Assembly: GCA_947494695.1 (NCBI GenBank)
Contig: CANLWB010000002.1
Coordinates: 1-64,000 of the forward strand
DNA: 64,000 bases
DNA from: an uncultured Flavobacteriaceae bacterium
Lineage (GTDB): Bacteria > Bacteroidota > Bacteroidia > Flavobacteriales > Flavobacteriaceae
Reading direction: 5' to 3'
The stretch's first letter is position 1. Each line of letters opens with the position of its first letter. The notes beneath the pieces are model-generated. The model made no database searches, was not told the DNA's origin, and saw only the letters and a program-made list of their open reading frames with translations. Position numbers and translations under genes: made by a program. Positions 1 to 8,267 of this stretch are shown one piece after another.

Positions 1-90
1 ACGCTTTACATACACGGTTTTTTCTGATGTTTTCATGACACTAAGGTTTTAGTGTATCGCTATTTCAGGACGGGACAAATAGAACATAAA

Positions 91-129
91 AAAAACCGCC
101 TAAAGAATTAATTCTTTAGACGGTTTTTT
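91..129 (-). terminator. Rho-independent terminator of the lipoprotein gene
   Basis: A 14-bp stem (96-109 with 110-123) is flanked by A-runs on one side and T-runs on the other. Read on the minus strand its single imperfect pair becomes a G-U wobble and it ends in six U, so it fits best as the terminator of the minus-strand lipoprotein gene that stops at 155. Confidence 0.8.
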
Positions 130-154
130 AACTAAATAACCAACCAAAATATTT

Positions 155-1099
155 TTAAACCCTTGTATTTTCTCTCGGGTTGTCTACTTTATCTTTTCTA
201 AACTTACGCTTCTTATCAACCGGCGTTTTAGTTTTAGCTTTTGTATTGCTGTTTTTTAAATATTGTATATAGCCTTTTCCTTCAAACTGATAAATCGTTT
301 CAGAAGGCGGGTGGTATAACTCTATCTTACTATCATTTATAACGCTCAATTCAAAGTGTTCATTGTTGAAGAAATCATAATCTAATGTTAAAATTTTCAA
401 GTACATATCTCCACTAACATCCCCGATACCGTAAATTCCTGTATAATGCCAAATAAGATTATTTACCGGGATACCATTATCATCCTGAGAACTTTGAAAT
501 TCGGAATCGTTCCCTCCAGCTAAAAACTGTAGGTAGTTTTCACTATCAAATTCGTTTATTGCTCCAAACTCACTGGTATAGGTCTTTTCCCAGGCCTCAT
601 ATTCCTGTAAGAAATAGTGAATATTATCATAGAAAACAAAATCATAATCGAAGTTACTTCGTTGATAGCCATCAAGAAAATATGAGGTATCTGTATTTGG
701 GTTATATAATTCAATGGTATGACTATCTATTTGAAAGACATCAAACGTGTTAAAACCATCGATATCATGAGTGACATCTAACACCATATTATAGGCATCA
801 TATTCTCCTATATCAATACCAAAACCTCCACCGTTGTCACCTAATCCAACAATGTTGTTATTCGCATAAACAATTCCATTTCTAAAAGATATGGTAAAAG
901 CGCGCTGTAAAAAAGGTGTTTCAATATGCCCTTTAGTACTATTAATATCTACGTACCATAACTCATGAGAGCTTAACAATTCATTTATAGATATTCCAGG
1001 TACATCTTGTATGTCATCATCAATATTTACTTCTGTGTAACAAGAGGTAAACAAAGTTGCGATAAGTGTAAATCTTAAAAGTAATTTCAATGTCTTCAT
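155..1099 (-). CDS. Hypothetical lipoprotein
   Basis: I do not recognise the family. The protein opens with a typical Bacteroidota lipoprotein signal: Met-Lys, a hydrophobic stretch and the lipobox LFTSC, so the mature protein should begin at that Cys and be membrane-anchored. The body is acidic and aromatic-rich (many D, N, Y, F), without Cys or recognisable motifs. It has two similar halves: phrases such as IELYNPNTDTSYFLDGY and IELYHPPSETIYQFEGKGY recur, which suggests two repeats of a lipocalin-like or beta-rich fold. The C-terminus is a basic tail (KTKTPVDKKRKFRKDK). The ATG at 1099 is preferred over an upstream TTG at 1105. It is monocistronic, with its own terminator downstream. Confidence 0.75.
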   Translation of the reverse strand: MKTLKLLLRFTLIATLFTSCYTEVNIDDDIQDVPGISINELLSSHELWYVDINSTKGHIETPFLQRAFTISFRNGIVYANNNIVGLGDNGGGFGIDIGEYDAYNMVLDVTHDIDGFNTFDVFQIDSHTIELYNPNTDTSYFLDGYQRSNFDYDFVFYDNIHYFLQEYEAWEKTYTSEFGAINEFDSENYLQFLAGGNDSEFQSSQDDNGIPVNNLIWHYTGIYGIGDVSGDMYLKILTLDYDFFNNEHFELSVINDSKIELYHPPSETIYQFEGKGYIQYLKNSNTKAKTKTPVDKKRKFRKDKVDNPRENTRV

Positions 1100-1198
1100 A
1101 GTCAAACTTTTTTGTGTTTCTATTTAAAGCATTTCAAAACATGTGCCAAAAAACAATCTCTTAATCTTTTCTTGATTAACAACAATGATTATTTTACG

Positions 1199-1206
1199 TA
1201 TTTTTG
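1199..1206 (+). promoter_or_regulatory. Candidate -7 promoter element for gpsA
   Basis: TATTTTTG matches the Bacteroidota -7 consensus TAnnTTTG and lies 23 nt before the gpsA ATG. No well-spaced TTG -33 box is seen (the nearest is about 24 nt upstream), so this is tentative. Confidence 0.4.
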
Positions 1207-1229
1207 GAATCGAAATGATGTAATTATAT

Positions 1230-2231
1230 ATGAATAAACCATTAAAGTACGCGGTTTTCGGTGCGGGGAGCTGGGCCACAGCTATAGTAAAGATGCTTTG
1301 TGAAAATTTAGATGAGGTGGGCTGGTATATGAGAAGTGCCTATACTAAGGAACATCTATTAAAAGAACAACATAATCCGAATTACCTGAGCTCCGTGGAG
1401 TTTCATATGGAACAACTTAGGCTTAGTAATGATATAAATGAAATAGCAGAATATGCCGATGTGCTTTTTTTTGTAATTCCTTCGGCGTTTATCCATAGCG
1501 AGTTACAAAAACTTAATGTTGATATTTCTAATAAAATTATTGTATCGGCAGTAAAAGGTATTATGCCAGAATCTGGGCTTCTGGTGGGCGAGCATTTTCA
1601 TGAGTTTTATAAAACCCCTTATGATAATATTGCAGTTATTGCTGGGCCTTGCCATGCAGAAGAGGTTGCTCTGGAACGCTTATCTTACCTTACGATTTCT
1701 TGTTCTGATACCGATAAGGCCAAAACCATCGCAAATAAGTTATCTAGCAATTATATAAAAACTAAAATTAATGATGATATTATTGGTGTAGAATATGCCG
1801 TAATGCTTAAAAATATTTACGCTATTGCTGCGGGGATTGCACATGGCTTGGGTTATGGTGATAATTTCCAAAGTGTTTTAATGAGTAATGCCATACGGGA
1901 GATGAAGCGTTTCATTAAAAAGATGCATAAAATGAAACGTAACATCAATAATTCTGCTTATTTAGGAGATTTGTTGGTTACCGGGTATTCGGTGTTTTCA
2001 AGGAATCGTATGTTTGGTAATATGATTGGTAAGGGCTACACGGTAAAATCTGCACAAATGGAAATGAATATGGTTGCTGAAGGTTTTTATGCTACGAAAA
2101 GTGCGCATTTGCTTAATGAAAAGAATGCGAAAAAGACTCAACTCCCTATTATAAATGCTGTTTACCAGATTTTGTATGAAGGTAAAAACCCGAAAAAGGT
2201 ATTTAGAAAGCTGACAGATAAGTTGGATTAG
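1230..2231 (+). CDS. gpsA: NAD(P)H-dependent glycerol-3-phosphate dehydrogenase
   Basis: This cytosolic enzyme reduces dihydroxyacetone phosphate to sn-glycerol 3-phosphate for phospholipid synthesis. The N-terminal Rossmann motif FGAGSWATA (residues about 10-18) is the GxGxxA dinucleotide-binding loop of GpsA. The mid-protein AGPCHAEEV block and the later LKNIYAIAAGIAHGLGYGDN block are the substrate-binding and catalytic-Lys regions of the family. At 333 residues it has the normal full length. It is transcribed alone, and a weak GAGGT-ttg-ACCTC hairpin (2235-2247) just past the stop may help end transcription. The gene lies next to, but opposite, the pheS unit. Confidence 0.93.
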   Translation: MNKPLKYAVFGAGSWATAIVKMLCENLDEVGWYMRSAYTKEHLLKEQHNPNYLSSVEFHMEQLRLSNDINEIAEYADVLFFVIPSAFIHSELQKLNVDISNKIIVSAVKGIMPESGLLVGEHFHEFYKTPYDNIAVIAGPCHAEEVALERLSYLTISCSDTDKAKTIANKLSSNYIKTKINDDIIGVEYAVMLKNIYAIAAGIAHGLGYGDNFQSVLMSNAIREMKRFIKKMHKMKRNINNSAYLGDLLVTGYSVFSRNRMFGNMIGKGYTVKSAQMEMNMVAEGFYATKSAHLLNEKNAKKTQLPIINAVYQILYEGKNPKKVFRKLTDKLD

Positions 2232-2622
2232 TATGAGGTTTGACCTCGTCGTTTTCAATGTCGGAGTGTCGAAATTGAATCCACTCCTCTTGAGGTAGAG
2301 CGTTTTTGGAGAGACTAGTAACCGCTTCGCAAAGTCTCCTGACTTAGCGGAATATTAACCAGTCAGGCGTATAAATTTGAAAACAGGTTATACTTTACGA
2401 GATCAAGAAAAAATACATTTTATTATCGCAATACTAACACCTTTTTTACTTGGTTTTTAACATAGAAGTTCACATTAGATTAAATAGATGTCTTTACGCG
2501 AAAGTCTTAAAAAATATTGTTATTGGTTGTTTAACGTTTCGCATTGTAAATAAGTACTAGGCATCACTGTTTTTGGATTAACAATGCCCTTCACAAAGTA
2601 GGGAGACTTTGCGGAGCAGGCT
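2232..2622. repeat. Intergenic spacer with inverted and direct repeats
   Basis: No gene is visible. The block CGCAAAGTCTCC (2328-2339) recurs inverted at 2602-2613 (GGAGACTTTGCG), so the spacer is bracketed by about 12-bp inverted repeats with further similarity outward. A 12-bp direct repeat AATGCCCTTCAC occurs at 2583-2594 and 2635-2646, the second copy inside the end of the next gene, flanking a 40-bp insert that carries one arm of the inverted repeat. It looks like the remains of a small non-coding mobile or recombining element. Confidence 0.5.
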
Positions 2623-3018
2623 TTACTTCACTAAAATGCCCTTCACGTCCATTAAAGGAACAGGTTGTAAAGCTTTTAGGTTAATCGTGTTTTTTCTAAA
2701 GAGATACGTTTTATCCAGCATCGTATTACCTTCAAAAAAGGAAACTTTAAAGGTATTATTAAGTGCGAATAGAGCTTCTTGCATCAACTCGATCTTGGCA
2801 TAGCTCTTTTTAGGAAGTTTATCTAGTTTTTTTCTGAATACCGATGTTTGCTTATCTTCAGAATAACCACTGGTTACAATAAGTACCATGTCCAGATCAA
2901 CATCCTTATCGTTAATAATATAGGCATTCCAATCTTGAGTTTTATAAATAGCGTTGTATTCATTTACAACGGCAATATAAACACCGTCAACTTTTGGGAT
3001 TTGAATGTCTTTTTTCAA
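2623..3018 (-). CDS. Conserved hypothetical protein downstream of pheS
   Basis: The function is unknown. The 131-residue protein is soluble, with no signal peptide or membrane segment and roughly equal acidic and basic content. Phrases such as GVYIAVVNEYN and IVTSGYSEDKQTSVFRKKLDKLP look like a compact alpha/beta protein. The start appears to be a TTG one base after the pheS stop codon, because no in-frame ATG lies near the N-terminus; this implies translational coupling to pheS. Its last codons overlap the second copy of a 12-bp direct repeat, so the C-terminus may have been remodelled. Confidence 0.7.
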   Translation of the reverse strand: MKKDIQIPKVDGVYIAVVNEYNAIYKTQDWNAYIINDKDVDLDMVLIVTSGYSEDKQTSVFRKKLDKLPKKSYAKIELMQEALFALNNTFKVSFFEGNTMLDKTYLFRKNTINLKALQPVPLMDVKGILVK

Positions 3019-3019
3019 G

Positions 3020-4039
3020 TTATAAAACCGATTTAAATTGCTCTAAGAAGCGAACATCATTTTCACTTAATAAGCGAATATCACCAATTTGATGTAAGAG
3101 CATCGCGATGCGATCTATACCAACACCAAATGCAAAGCCTGAGTATTCAGTTGGATCGATCTTACAGTTTTCTAAAACATTAGGGTCTACCATTCCACAA
3201 CCTCCAATTTCTAACCAACCAGTACCTTTAGTAATTTTATAATCGGTTTCTGTTTCTAAGCCCCAGTACACATCAATTTCCGCACTTGGTTCTGTAAACG
3301 GGAAATAGGACGGACGTAAGCGTATTTTAGACTTCCCAAACATTTCGGTTGTGAAGTGTTGAAGCGTTTGTTTTAAATCTGCAAAACTCACATCTTTATC
3401 AATGTATAGCCCTTCTACTTGATGGAAAAAGCAGTGCGATCGTGCAGATATAGCCTCATTTCTATACACTCTACCCGGGGATATGGTACGAATAGGAGGT
3501 TTGTTATTTTCCATATAGCGTACCTGCACAGAACTGGTATGTGTACGCAGTAAAATATCGGGATTTGTTTGAATAAAAAACGTATCCTGCATGTCTCTGG
3601 CTGGATGGTATTCGGGTAAGTTTAAAGCTGTAAAATTGTGCCAGTCGTCTTCTATTTCAGGACCTTCACTAACATTAAATCCTATTCTTGAAAAGATATC
3701 TATAATTTGATTCTTAACAATAGAAATGGGGTGTCGCGCACCAATTTGAACAGGTTCTCCCGGACGTGATAAATCTCCATAAACACCTTTTACTTCCTCT
3801 TTACTTTCAAGCTCTTCTTTTAAAGCCTTTACCTTATCTTCTGCTGTTTTTTTAAGCTTATTTATGGTTTGACCAAACTCCTTTTTTTGATCGTTAGCCA
3901 CATTTTTAAACTCAGCAAAAAACTCATTTAATAAGCCTTTTTTTCCTAAATATTTTATTCTGAACGCCTCAACATCTTCTTTAGATTGGGTTTTAAAAGT
4001 TTCGGCTTCGGCAATGAGTTCCTTTATCTTATCTATCAT
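3020..4039 (-). CDS. pheS: Phenylalanine--tRNA ligase alpha subunit
   Basis: This is the catalytic alpha chain of the (alpha-beta)2 class II synthetase that charges tRNA-Phe. The N-terminal 85 residues form the coiled-coil tRNA-binding arm. The catalytic core follows, with motif 2 around RTISPGRVYRNEAISARSHCFFHQVEG and motif 3 near the C-terminus in SGFAFGVGIDRIAMLLHQIGDIR. GTGWLEIGGCGMVDPNVL is the typical PheS phenylalanine/adenylate region. At 339 residues it is full length. The pheT gene is not adjacent, which is common in Bacteroidota. It is followed one base later by a small conserved gene in a probable two-gene operon. Confidence 0.95.
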   Translation of the reverse strand: MIDKIKELIAEAETFKTQSKEDVEAFRIKYLGKKGLLNEFFAEFKNVANDQKKEFGQTINKLKKTAEDKVKALKEELESKEEVKGVYGDLSRPGEPVQIGARHPISIVKNQIIDIFSRIGFNVSEGPEIEDDWHNFTALNLPEYHPARDMQDTFFIQTNPDILLRTHTSSVQVRYMENNKPPIRTISPGRVYRNEAISARSHCFFHQVEGLYIDKDVSFADLKQTLQHFTTEMFGKSKIRLRPSYFPFTEPSAEIDVYWGLETETDYKITKGTGWLEIGGCGMVDPNVLENCKIDPTEYSGFAFGVGIDRIAMLLHQIGDIRLLSENDVRFLEQFKSVL

Positions 4040-4110
4040 GGCATTAACGTTAAGCCAAAATTAATTTGGCGTCTTAAAGTGATGGCAAATTTAATGAATT
4101 TTATAAATAA

Positions 4111-4138
4111 AAAACTCCTTCTTTTGAAGGAGTTTTTA
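4111..4138 (-). terminator. Rho-independent terminator
   Basis: A perfect 11-bp stem (4111-4121 with 4126-4136) has a TTTT loop and A/T runs on both sides. It sits just past the stop of the minus-strand lipocalin-like gene and before the pheS start, so it separates those two units. Confidence 0.85.
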
Positions 4139-4157
4139 AGTATTAAAAATCGTTCTG

Positions 4158-4583
4158 TTATTGACGTTTATAGGTATAAATGTCTGTATAAGTCTTTCCT
4201 TCTTCTTCAAACTTCTCTTGAAGCTTTAATGTTGTGTTCGATAATTCAATAATTTCTTGTGGTTCGTCATCCTTACCGTCAAATGCATATGAAATAAACT
4301 TTCCGTTCAGTGTATAAGTTACAGGAGTACTTGGAGCGCCTGGTTTGCAGTCGCTTCCCTTAAAATAAATATTCGATATCGTGTTTTCTGTGAAGACTTC
4401 TACCCAGTAACATGCGTTTAACCCCTCTAATTCCGCCTGAAGTTCTTCCTCTCCATTCGATGTCATTGAGACGATTTTCCACTTACCAACAATACTGGCG
4501 TTCTCAGAAGGTTTTGAATCGTCACTGCTACAGGATGTTAGATGGAATGTGACAATTGCTAATAATAAAACTAGTTTTTTCAT
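4158..4583 (-). CDS. Lipocalin-like domain lipoprotein
   Basis: The protein is 141 residues. A lipoprotein signal with lipobox HLTSC is followed by a Ser/Asp linker and then IVGKWKIVSMTSNG, the G-x-W opening strand typical of the Bacteroidota lipocalin-like families. Two Cys of the mature domain (in LNACYW and GSDCKPG) may form a disulfide, which fits an exported protein. The ligand and role are unknown. It has its own -7 element upstream and terminator downstream, so it is monocistronic. Confidence 0.8.
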   Translation of the reverse strand: MKKLVLLLAIVTFHLTSCSSDDSKPSENASIVGKWKIVSMTSNGEEELQAELEGLNACYWVEVFTENTISNIYFKGSDCKPGAPSTPVTYTLNGKFISYAFDGKDDEPQEIIELSNTTLKLQEKFEEEGKTYTDIYTYKRQ

Positions 4584-4610
4584 AAAAGATTTAGGTTATA
4601 AATTAAGTAA

Positions 4611-4618
4611 CAAACATA
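4611..4618 (-). promoter_or_regulatory. Candidate -7 element for the lipocalin-like gene
   Basis: On the minus strand this reads TATGTTTG, matching TAnnTTTG, and lies 27 nt before the ATG. No clear -33 TTG is seen at the expected distance. Confidence 0.4.
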
Positions 4619-4724
4619 TGTGTTTTTTTCTTTATACGATGAATTTTACATCATGTATCATACGTTTTTTCCGTCTTTTTTAAAAACGAAAAACTTATGT
4701 CCTTGTGGAAGATAGTCTAAGGAA

Positions 4725-5081
4725 CTAATTAATAAATTCGGTTTCTAAAAAGTAATTAACGATGGCTTCTTTCATTAAAACACTTTGCTCACCAGCTTTT
4801 AGATGGGGTAAGGTTTCAAGAGCGCTATAGTGTGGCCAGCCATCTTTGTCGACAAAGTCTAGTTTGTAGTAACCATAAGGTGTTAATAGTTTGCAAATAG
4901 CGATGTGCATTAAGTCTAGCTTTTGGTCTTTTTTAAAGGTTCGATCTAGCTGACCCAACTCTTGGATTCCAATTAAATAAATAATGGCATCAAGATCTAA
5001 AGTCTCGCCATCAGCAAATTTATCTGATAGTTTTTGCACCACCTGCTCCCAACGTTCTTTTAATTCTTGATCTCTAGACAT
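4725..5081 (-). CDS. Conserved hypothetical protein
   Basis: The protein is 118 residues, soluble, with no signal peptide. The first third looks helical and charged (SRDQELKERWEQVVQKLSDKFADGE); the middle contains LIGIQELGQ and LMHIAICKLLTPYGYYKLDFVDKDGWPHY. I do not recognise a family with a known function, though it has the look of a core flavobacterial protein. It is divergent from the CvpA-family gene (77-bp gap), so the two may share a regulatory region. Confidence 0.75.
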   Translation of the reverse strand: MSRDQELKERWEQVVQKLSDKFADGETLDLDAIIYLIGIQELGQLDRTFKKDQKLDLMHIAICKLLTPYGYYKLDFVDKDGWPHYSALETLPHLKAGEQSVLMKEAIVNYFLETEFIN

Positions 5082-5131
5082 AATAAAATTGAAAGAAGCA
5101 AAGTTAATAAACCTAAGTGTTACTATTGTTT

Positions 5132-5139
5132 TATATTTG
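5132..5139 (+). promoter_or_regulatory. Candidate -7 element for the CvpA-family gene
   Basis: TATATTTG matches TAnnTTTG and lies 18 nt before the ATG at 5158. No good TTG box is visible at 18-21 nt upstream. Confidence 0.4.
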
Positions 5140-5157
5140 TTTAAATTCTATTGAATC

Positions 5158-5685
5158 ATGAGTGTTATAGACATTGTTTTGGGGGCACTGATTTTATTCG
5201 GACTCGTTCGAGGGTTTATGAAAGGGCTTTTTGTTGAAATAGCATCTTTAGTTGCTTTGGTAGCTGGGGTATACGGCGCCATTCACTTTAGCAATTTTGC
5301 GGGCGATCTTTTGGTAAATCACTTTAATTGGAGTGAAAAAATGATTAGTATTGTAGCTTTTGCCATTACTTTTGTGGTTATCGTTTTGGCTATTGCATTG
5401 GCAGGAAAGGCGCTTACGAAGCTAGCTAATTTTGCAGCACTGGGCATTATTAATAAACTTTTGGGAGGTGTTTTTGGAGGCCTTAAAATTGCCGTTATCT
5501 TAAGTGTTGTACTAATTGTTTTTGATAAGATGAACAGTACAATTCCATTTACCGAAGAAGAAACTTTGGAAGCATCTGTTTTATACAATCCGGTGAAATC
5601 TTTAGTTCCTTCTATACTACCAGATATTTTGAATACCGAAGACGATGATACAAAACAGGAGGAAGACGAAGCTTCAACTATTTAA
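5158..5685 (+). CDS. CvpA family membrane protein
   Basis: Colicin V production (CvpA) family inner-membrane protein. It opens with the family signature of an N-terminal helix ending in GLVRGFMKGLFVEIASLVAL. There are about four membrane segments (roughly residues 2-20, 25-45, 60-82 and 100-125), then an acidic cytosolic or periplasmic tail rich in D/E. The 175-residue length is usual for the family. Its molecular role is poorly defined; homologues affect colicin V export, biofilm and cell-envelope homeostasis. The last 8 bp overlap the 3' end of the convergent next gene. Confidence 0.88.
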   Translation: MSVIDIVLGALILFGLVRGFMKGLFVEIASLVALVAGVYGAIHFSNFAGDLLVNHFNWSEKMISIVAFAITFVVIVLAIALAGKALTKLANFAALGIINKLLGGVFGGLKIAVILSVVLIVFDKMNSTIPFTEEETLEASVLYNPVKSLVPSILPDILNTEDDDTKQEEDEASTI

Positions 5686-6028
5686 TTATCGTATGGTCTT
5701 CAAGTATTTTGTTTAAACCCATTTGAAACAAAGTTCCTTGTACTAAATCATGAATATCTTCAATTTCGTTATAATTCATAACAAAAGTAGTCTGTGGGTT
5801 TGGGGCTACGACTAATAAATGTTTGCATTCATCGCAGTTTGTGTAACGGTTATTATGATTTATAGAGTTAGCTATATTTTGAGAAAATGTTATCAGCTCA
5901 TCAGAAGTTAAGAGCAGGCCTGTATTTCTAAACACCAGTTGAATCTTTTTAAAGTCTTTTATAGGGCATCTTGTCCATTGAAAAGCGATTCCGAAATTGT
6001 TGTAGTAAATGGTGTTTATATCTTCCAT
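5678..6028 (-). CDS. Conserved hypothetical protein
   Basis: A 116-residue soluble protein of unknown function. It contains one close Cys pair (NCDECKH), the phrase FQWTRCPIKDFKKIQLVFRNTG, and a C-terminal helix (HDLVQGTLFQMGLNKIL). The C-x-x-C spacing could bind metal, but only two or three Cys are present, so this is speculative. The 3' end overlaps the convergent CvpA-family gene by 8 bp. Confidence 0.7.
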   Translation of the reverse strand: MEDINTIYYNNFGIAFQWTRCPIKDFKKIQLVFRNTGLLLTSDELITFSQNIANSINHNNRYTNCDECKHLLVVAPNPQTTFVMNYNEIEDIHDLVQGTLFQMGLNKILEDHTIIK

Positions 6029-6176
6029 GATAATCTATACCTTGTTTGAGATTATTGAATAACCGCCAAACAAATTTAATTAAGAATGATTCTAAATAAA
6101 AATATTATCGAACTTATTTTTCTTTTTTAGAACAACCATTGGACTTTCATTTTGAAACCTGCTAAAAAAGAAAAGG

Positions 6177-6218
6177 AATGTCTCGAAACCTATTTAGTAT
6201 ATCAATAACCGAGACATT
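6177..6218 (-). terminator. Possible terminator downstream of the SulP gene
   Basis: A 9-bp perfect stem (AATGTCTCG at 6177-6185 with CGAGACATT at 6210-6218) encloses a 24-nt AT-rich loop. Read on the minus strand it is followed by CCTTTTCTTTTTT. The loop is long, so confidence is moderate. The rest of the 6029-6310 spacer shows no gene. Confidence 0.45.
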
Positions 6219-6310
6219 TCGATTTTAGTGAATGTTGGGCATGTCGAAGTACTCAATGCGTCATCTTTTTTGCTATTAATAACGTCTAAGCGTGTTCCTT
6301 ATGATTACTT

Positions 6311-8173
6311 TTAATCCTCATCGTTCACATTTACTTTGAGCCACTCAATACATTCATCAAAGTCTTCGAAAATATGATTTTCGGGTATTAAATCCGGGAT
6401 AATATCAATACGCTCCATCATATATTTTGGCTGTTTCAATAGGCCTACAAATAGCACCTGAATACCTTTTTTGTCTAATTGCTGTAACATATCTTCCATA
6501 GCGTATAATCCAGATTGATCCATATATTGCATACGGCCTAGTCTAATGATTGTTGTTTTAGCCGAATCGGGTATTTGCCTGCTTAGTTGTTGAATATCGC
6601 TTGTAGAACCAAAGAATAAAGGCCCTTTAATGTGTTTTATGAATACCTTTTCTTTTAAGTTCTCCGGGAAATTAGCTTCATCGGCCGAGGACTCTTCCTT
6701 AATCGGCTTAACGTCAGATCGCTCTGCGGTTAAATCACCAATTTGTTTCATAAACATTAATGAAGCAATAACCAGACCTATACCAACAGCGTATACCAAA
6801 TCCCAAAAGGTGGACAGAAACAATACGATGAGCATAATGATGACTTCAGAACTTAACTTTACAGGCCCCAATTTGATATCCTTTGGTAAACTAGGGATGG
6901 CTTTTAAGCCTTTATAATCCATCACACCAATACCTACCGTAATTAAAATTCCTGCTAAAACGGCAGCTGGAATCTTTGAAGCAACTGGTCCTAAAGCAAG
7001 GAGAACGATGAGAAGCAGGAGACTTGCAATCATTCCAGATAATCTTGTTTTTCCTCCTGAGTTTATATTGACAACAGTTCGAATGGTAGCCCCGGCCCCA
7101 GGAATACCACCAAAAACGGCAGCTATGGTATTACCAATGCCTTGTCCAACAAGCTCCTTGTTAGGTTTATGCCTCGTTTTGGTCATATTATCTGCAACAA
7201 TACTGGTAAGCAAAGAGTCAATAGCACCCAAAAGAGCTAAAGATATGGCTGTAAATATGTAAGGAGAGAGACTGGAAAGATTGAAACCAGTAAAAATTTC
7301 AAAGTTTGGAATAGGGAGTCCTGAGGGAATTTGCTCTATGGGACGATAATCCAGGCCAAATCCGTATGCGACACCCGATACCACCAATAACGCTACTAAA
7401 GCACTGGGAATAGTGGTTGTGACGCGTTTAAACCCATAAACAATAAAAATAGTACAAAGTGTAAGAATGAGTTCAAGCCAGTTAATATGTTTTAAAGCTA
7501 TGGGAAGTACTTTAATAGTTCCGGAGACTCCAGACGCGTCGTTGGCCGCCAAGGTTTTAGATTCTTTTAATATATCTGCCTGGGTTATCTTTTGCGCACG
7601 ATTTACGGTTTCTTTAAAATCTTCGAGAACCAAAATACCTTCGCCAGCTTCTTCTATAAGTATATTTTCTAATATAATTTCTTCGGCCATCGGTTTAAAA
7701 CGGTCTACATATTCGGCGTCTTCTTTAGGGTAATATCCCAGGGATGGTAGAATTTGAGTTATTAAAATAATGACTCCAATTGCGGTCATAAATCCTGATA
7801 CAACAGGGTAAGGAATGTATTTTATATACATCCCAAAACCTAAAGCTCCAAGTAATATTTGAAAAAGCCCAGCTAAAAGAAAAACGGTTAAAATAGCCGG
7901 AAGGGCTTTATTTATGTCCCCTTCGTTAGCGGCCACAATGGTTGCGATAACAACCATGCTTACGGCTGTCATAGGTGCTGTCGGGCCCGAAATTTGTGTA
8001 TTCGTGCCTCCAAAGAGCGCTGCAAAAAAGCTAATAAAAATAGCACCGTATAATCCAGCGCTTGGCCCTAACCCTGAAGATACGCCAAACGCAAGTGCCA
8101 ATGGTAATGCAACGATGCCCGCGGTTATGCCCCCAAAAGCATCTCCTTTAAAATTAGAGAAGAAATTTTTCAT
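6311..8173 (-). CDS. SulP family anion (sulfate/bicarbonate) transporter with STAS domain
   Basis: SLC26/SulP-type inner-membrane transporter. The N-terminal transport domain (residues about 1-485) carries the SulP hallmarks: GGITAGIVALPLALAFGVSSGLGPSAGLYGA and the ISGPTAPMT motif. The C-terminal STAS domain (about 515-610) keeps the phosphorylatable-Ser type motif MDQSGLYAMEDM. At 620 residues it is about 100 longer than the neighbouring SulP; residues about 148-230, between two membrane segments, form an extra hydrophilic, acidic loop. The substrate cannot be read from sequence. Proximity to a carbonic anhydrase favours bicarbonate, but sulfate remains possible. A terminator upstream at about 8223-8252 separates it from the DUF2490 gene, so it probably has its own promoter. 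Confidence 0.9.
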   Translation of the reverse strand: MKNFFSNFKGDAFGGITAGIVALPLALAFGVSSGLGPSAGLYGAIFISFFAALFGGTNTQISGPTAPMTAVSMVVIATIVAANEGDINKALPAILTVFLLAGLFQILLGALGFGMYIKYIPYPVVSGFMTAIGVIILITQILPSLGYYPKEDAEYVDRFKPMAEEIILENILIEEAGEGILVLEDFKETVNRAQKITQADILKESKTLAANDASGVSGTIKVLPIALKHINWLELILTLCTIFIVYGFKRVTTTIPSALVALLVVSGVAYGFGLDYRPIEQIPSGLPIPNFEIFTGFNLSSLSPYIFTAISLALLGAIDSLLTSIVADNMTKTRHKPNKELVGQGIGNTIAAVFGGIPGAGATIRTVVNINSGGKTRLSGMIASLLLLIVLLALGPVASKIPAAVLAGILITVGIGVMDYKGLKAIPSLPKDIKLGPVKLSSEVIIMLIVLFLSTFWDLVYAVGIGLVIASLMFMKQIGDLTAERSDVKPIKEESSADEANFPENLKEKVFIKHIKGPLFFGSTSDIQQLSRQIPDSAKTTIIRLGRMQYMDQSGLYAMEDMLQQLDKKGIQVLFVGLLKQPKYMMERIDIIPDLIPENHIFEDFDECIEWLKVNVNDED

Positions 8174-8222
8174 AACTAGTGAGTTTTAAACTCCCTAATT
8201 TAATGCATCTGTACTCAAAAAA

Positions 8223-8252
8223 AAAGCCAATACGATGAGTATTGTCTTTTTT
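8223..8252 (-). terminator. Rho-independent terminator of the carbonic anhydrase/DUF2490 unit
   Basis: A stem CAATAC (8228-8233) with GTATTG (8239-8244), extended by a near-match A/T-rich pairing, has A-runs before and T-runs after it. On the minus strand it follows the DUF2490 stop and precedes the SulP gene. Confidence 0.65.
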
Positions 8253-8267
8253 TAAATTTTAAGAGGG

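Noticed and set aside
38-55. Hairpin ACACTA/TAGTGT near the left edge
   Set aside because: Short, without a T-run; not a convincing terminator and no gene context is visible at the edge.
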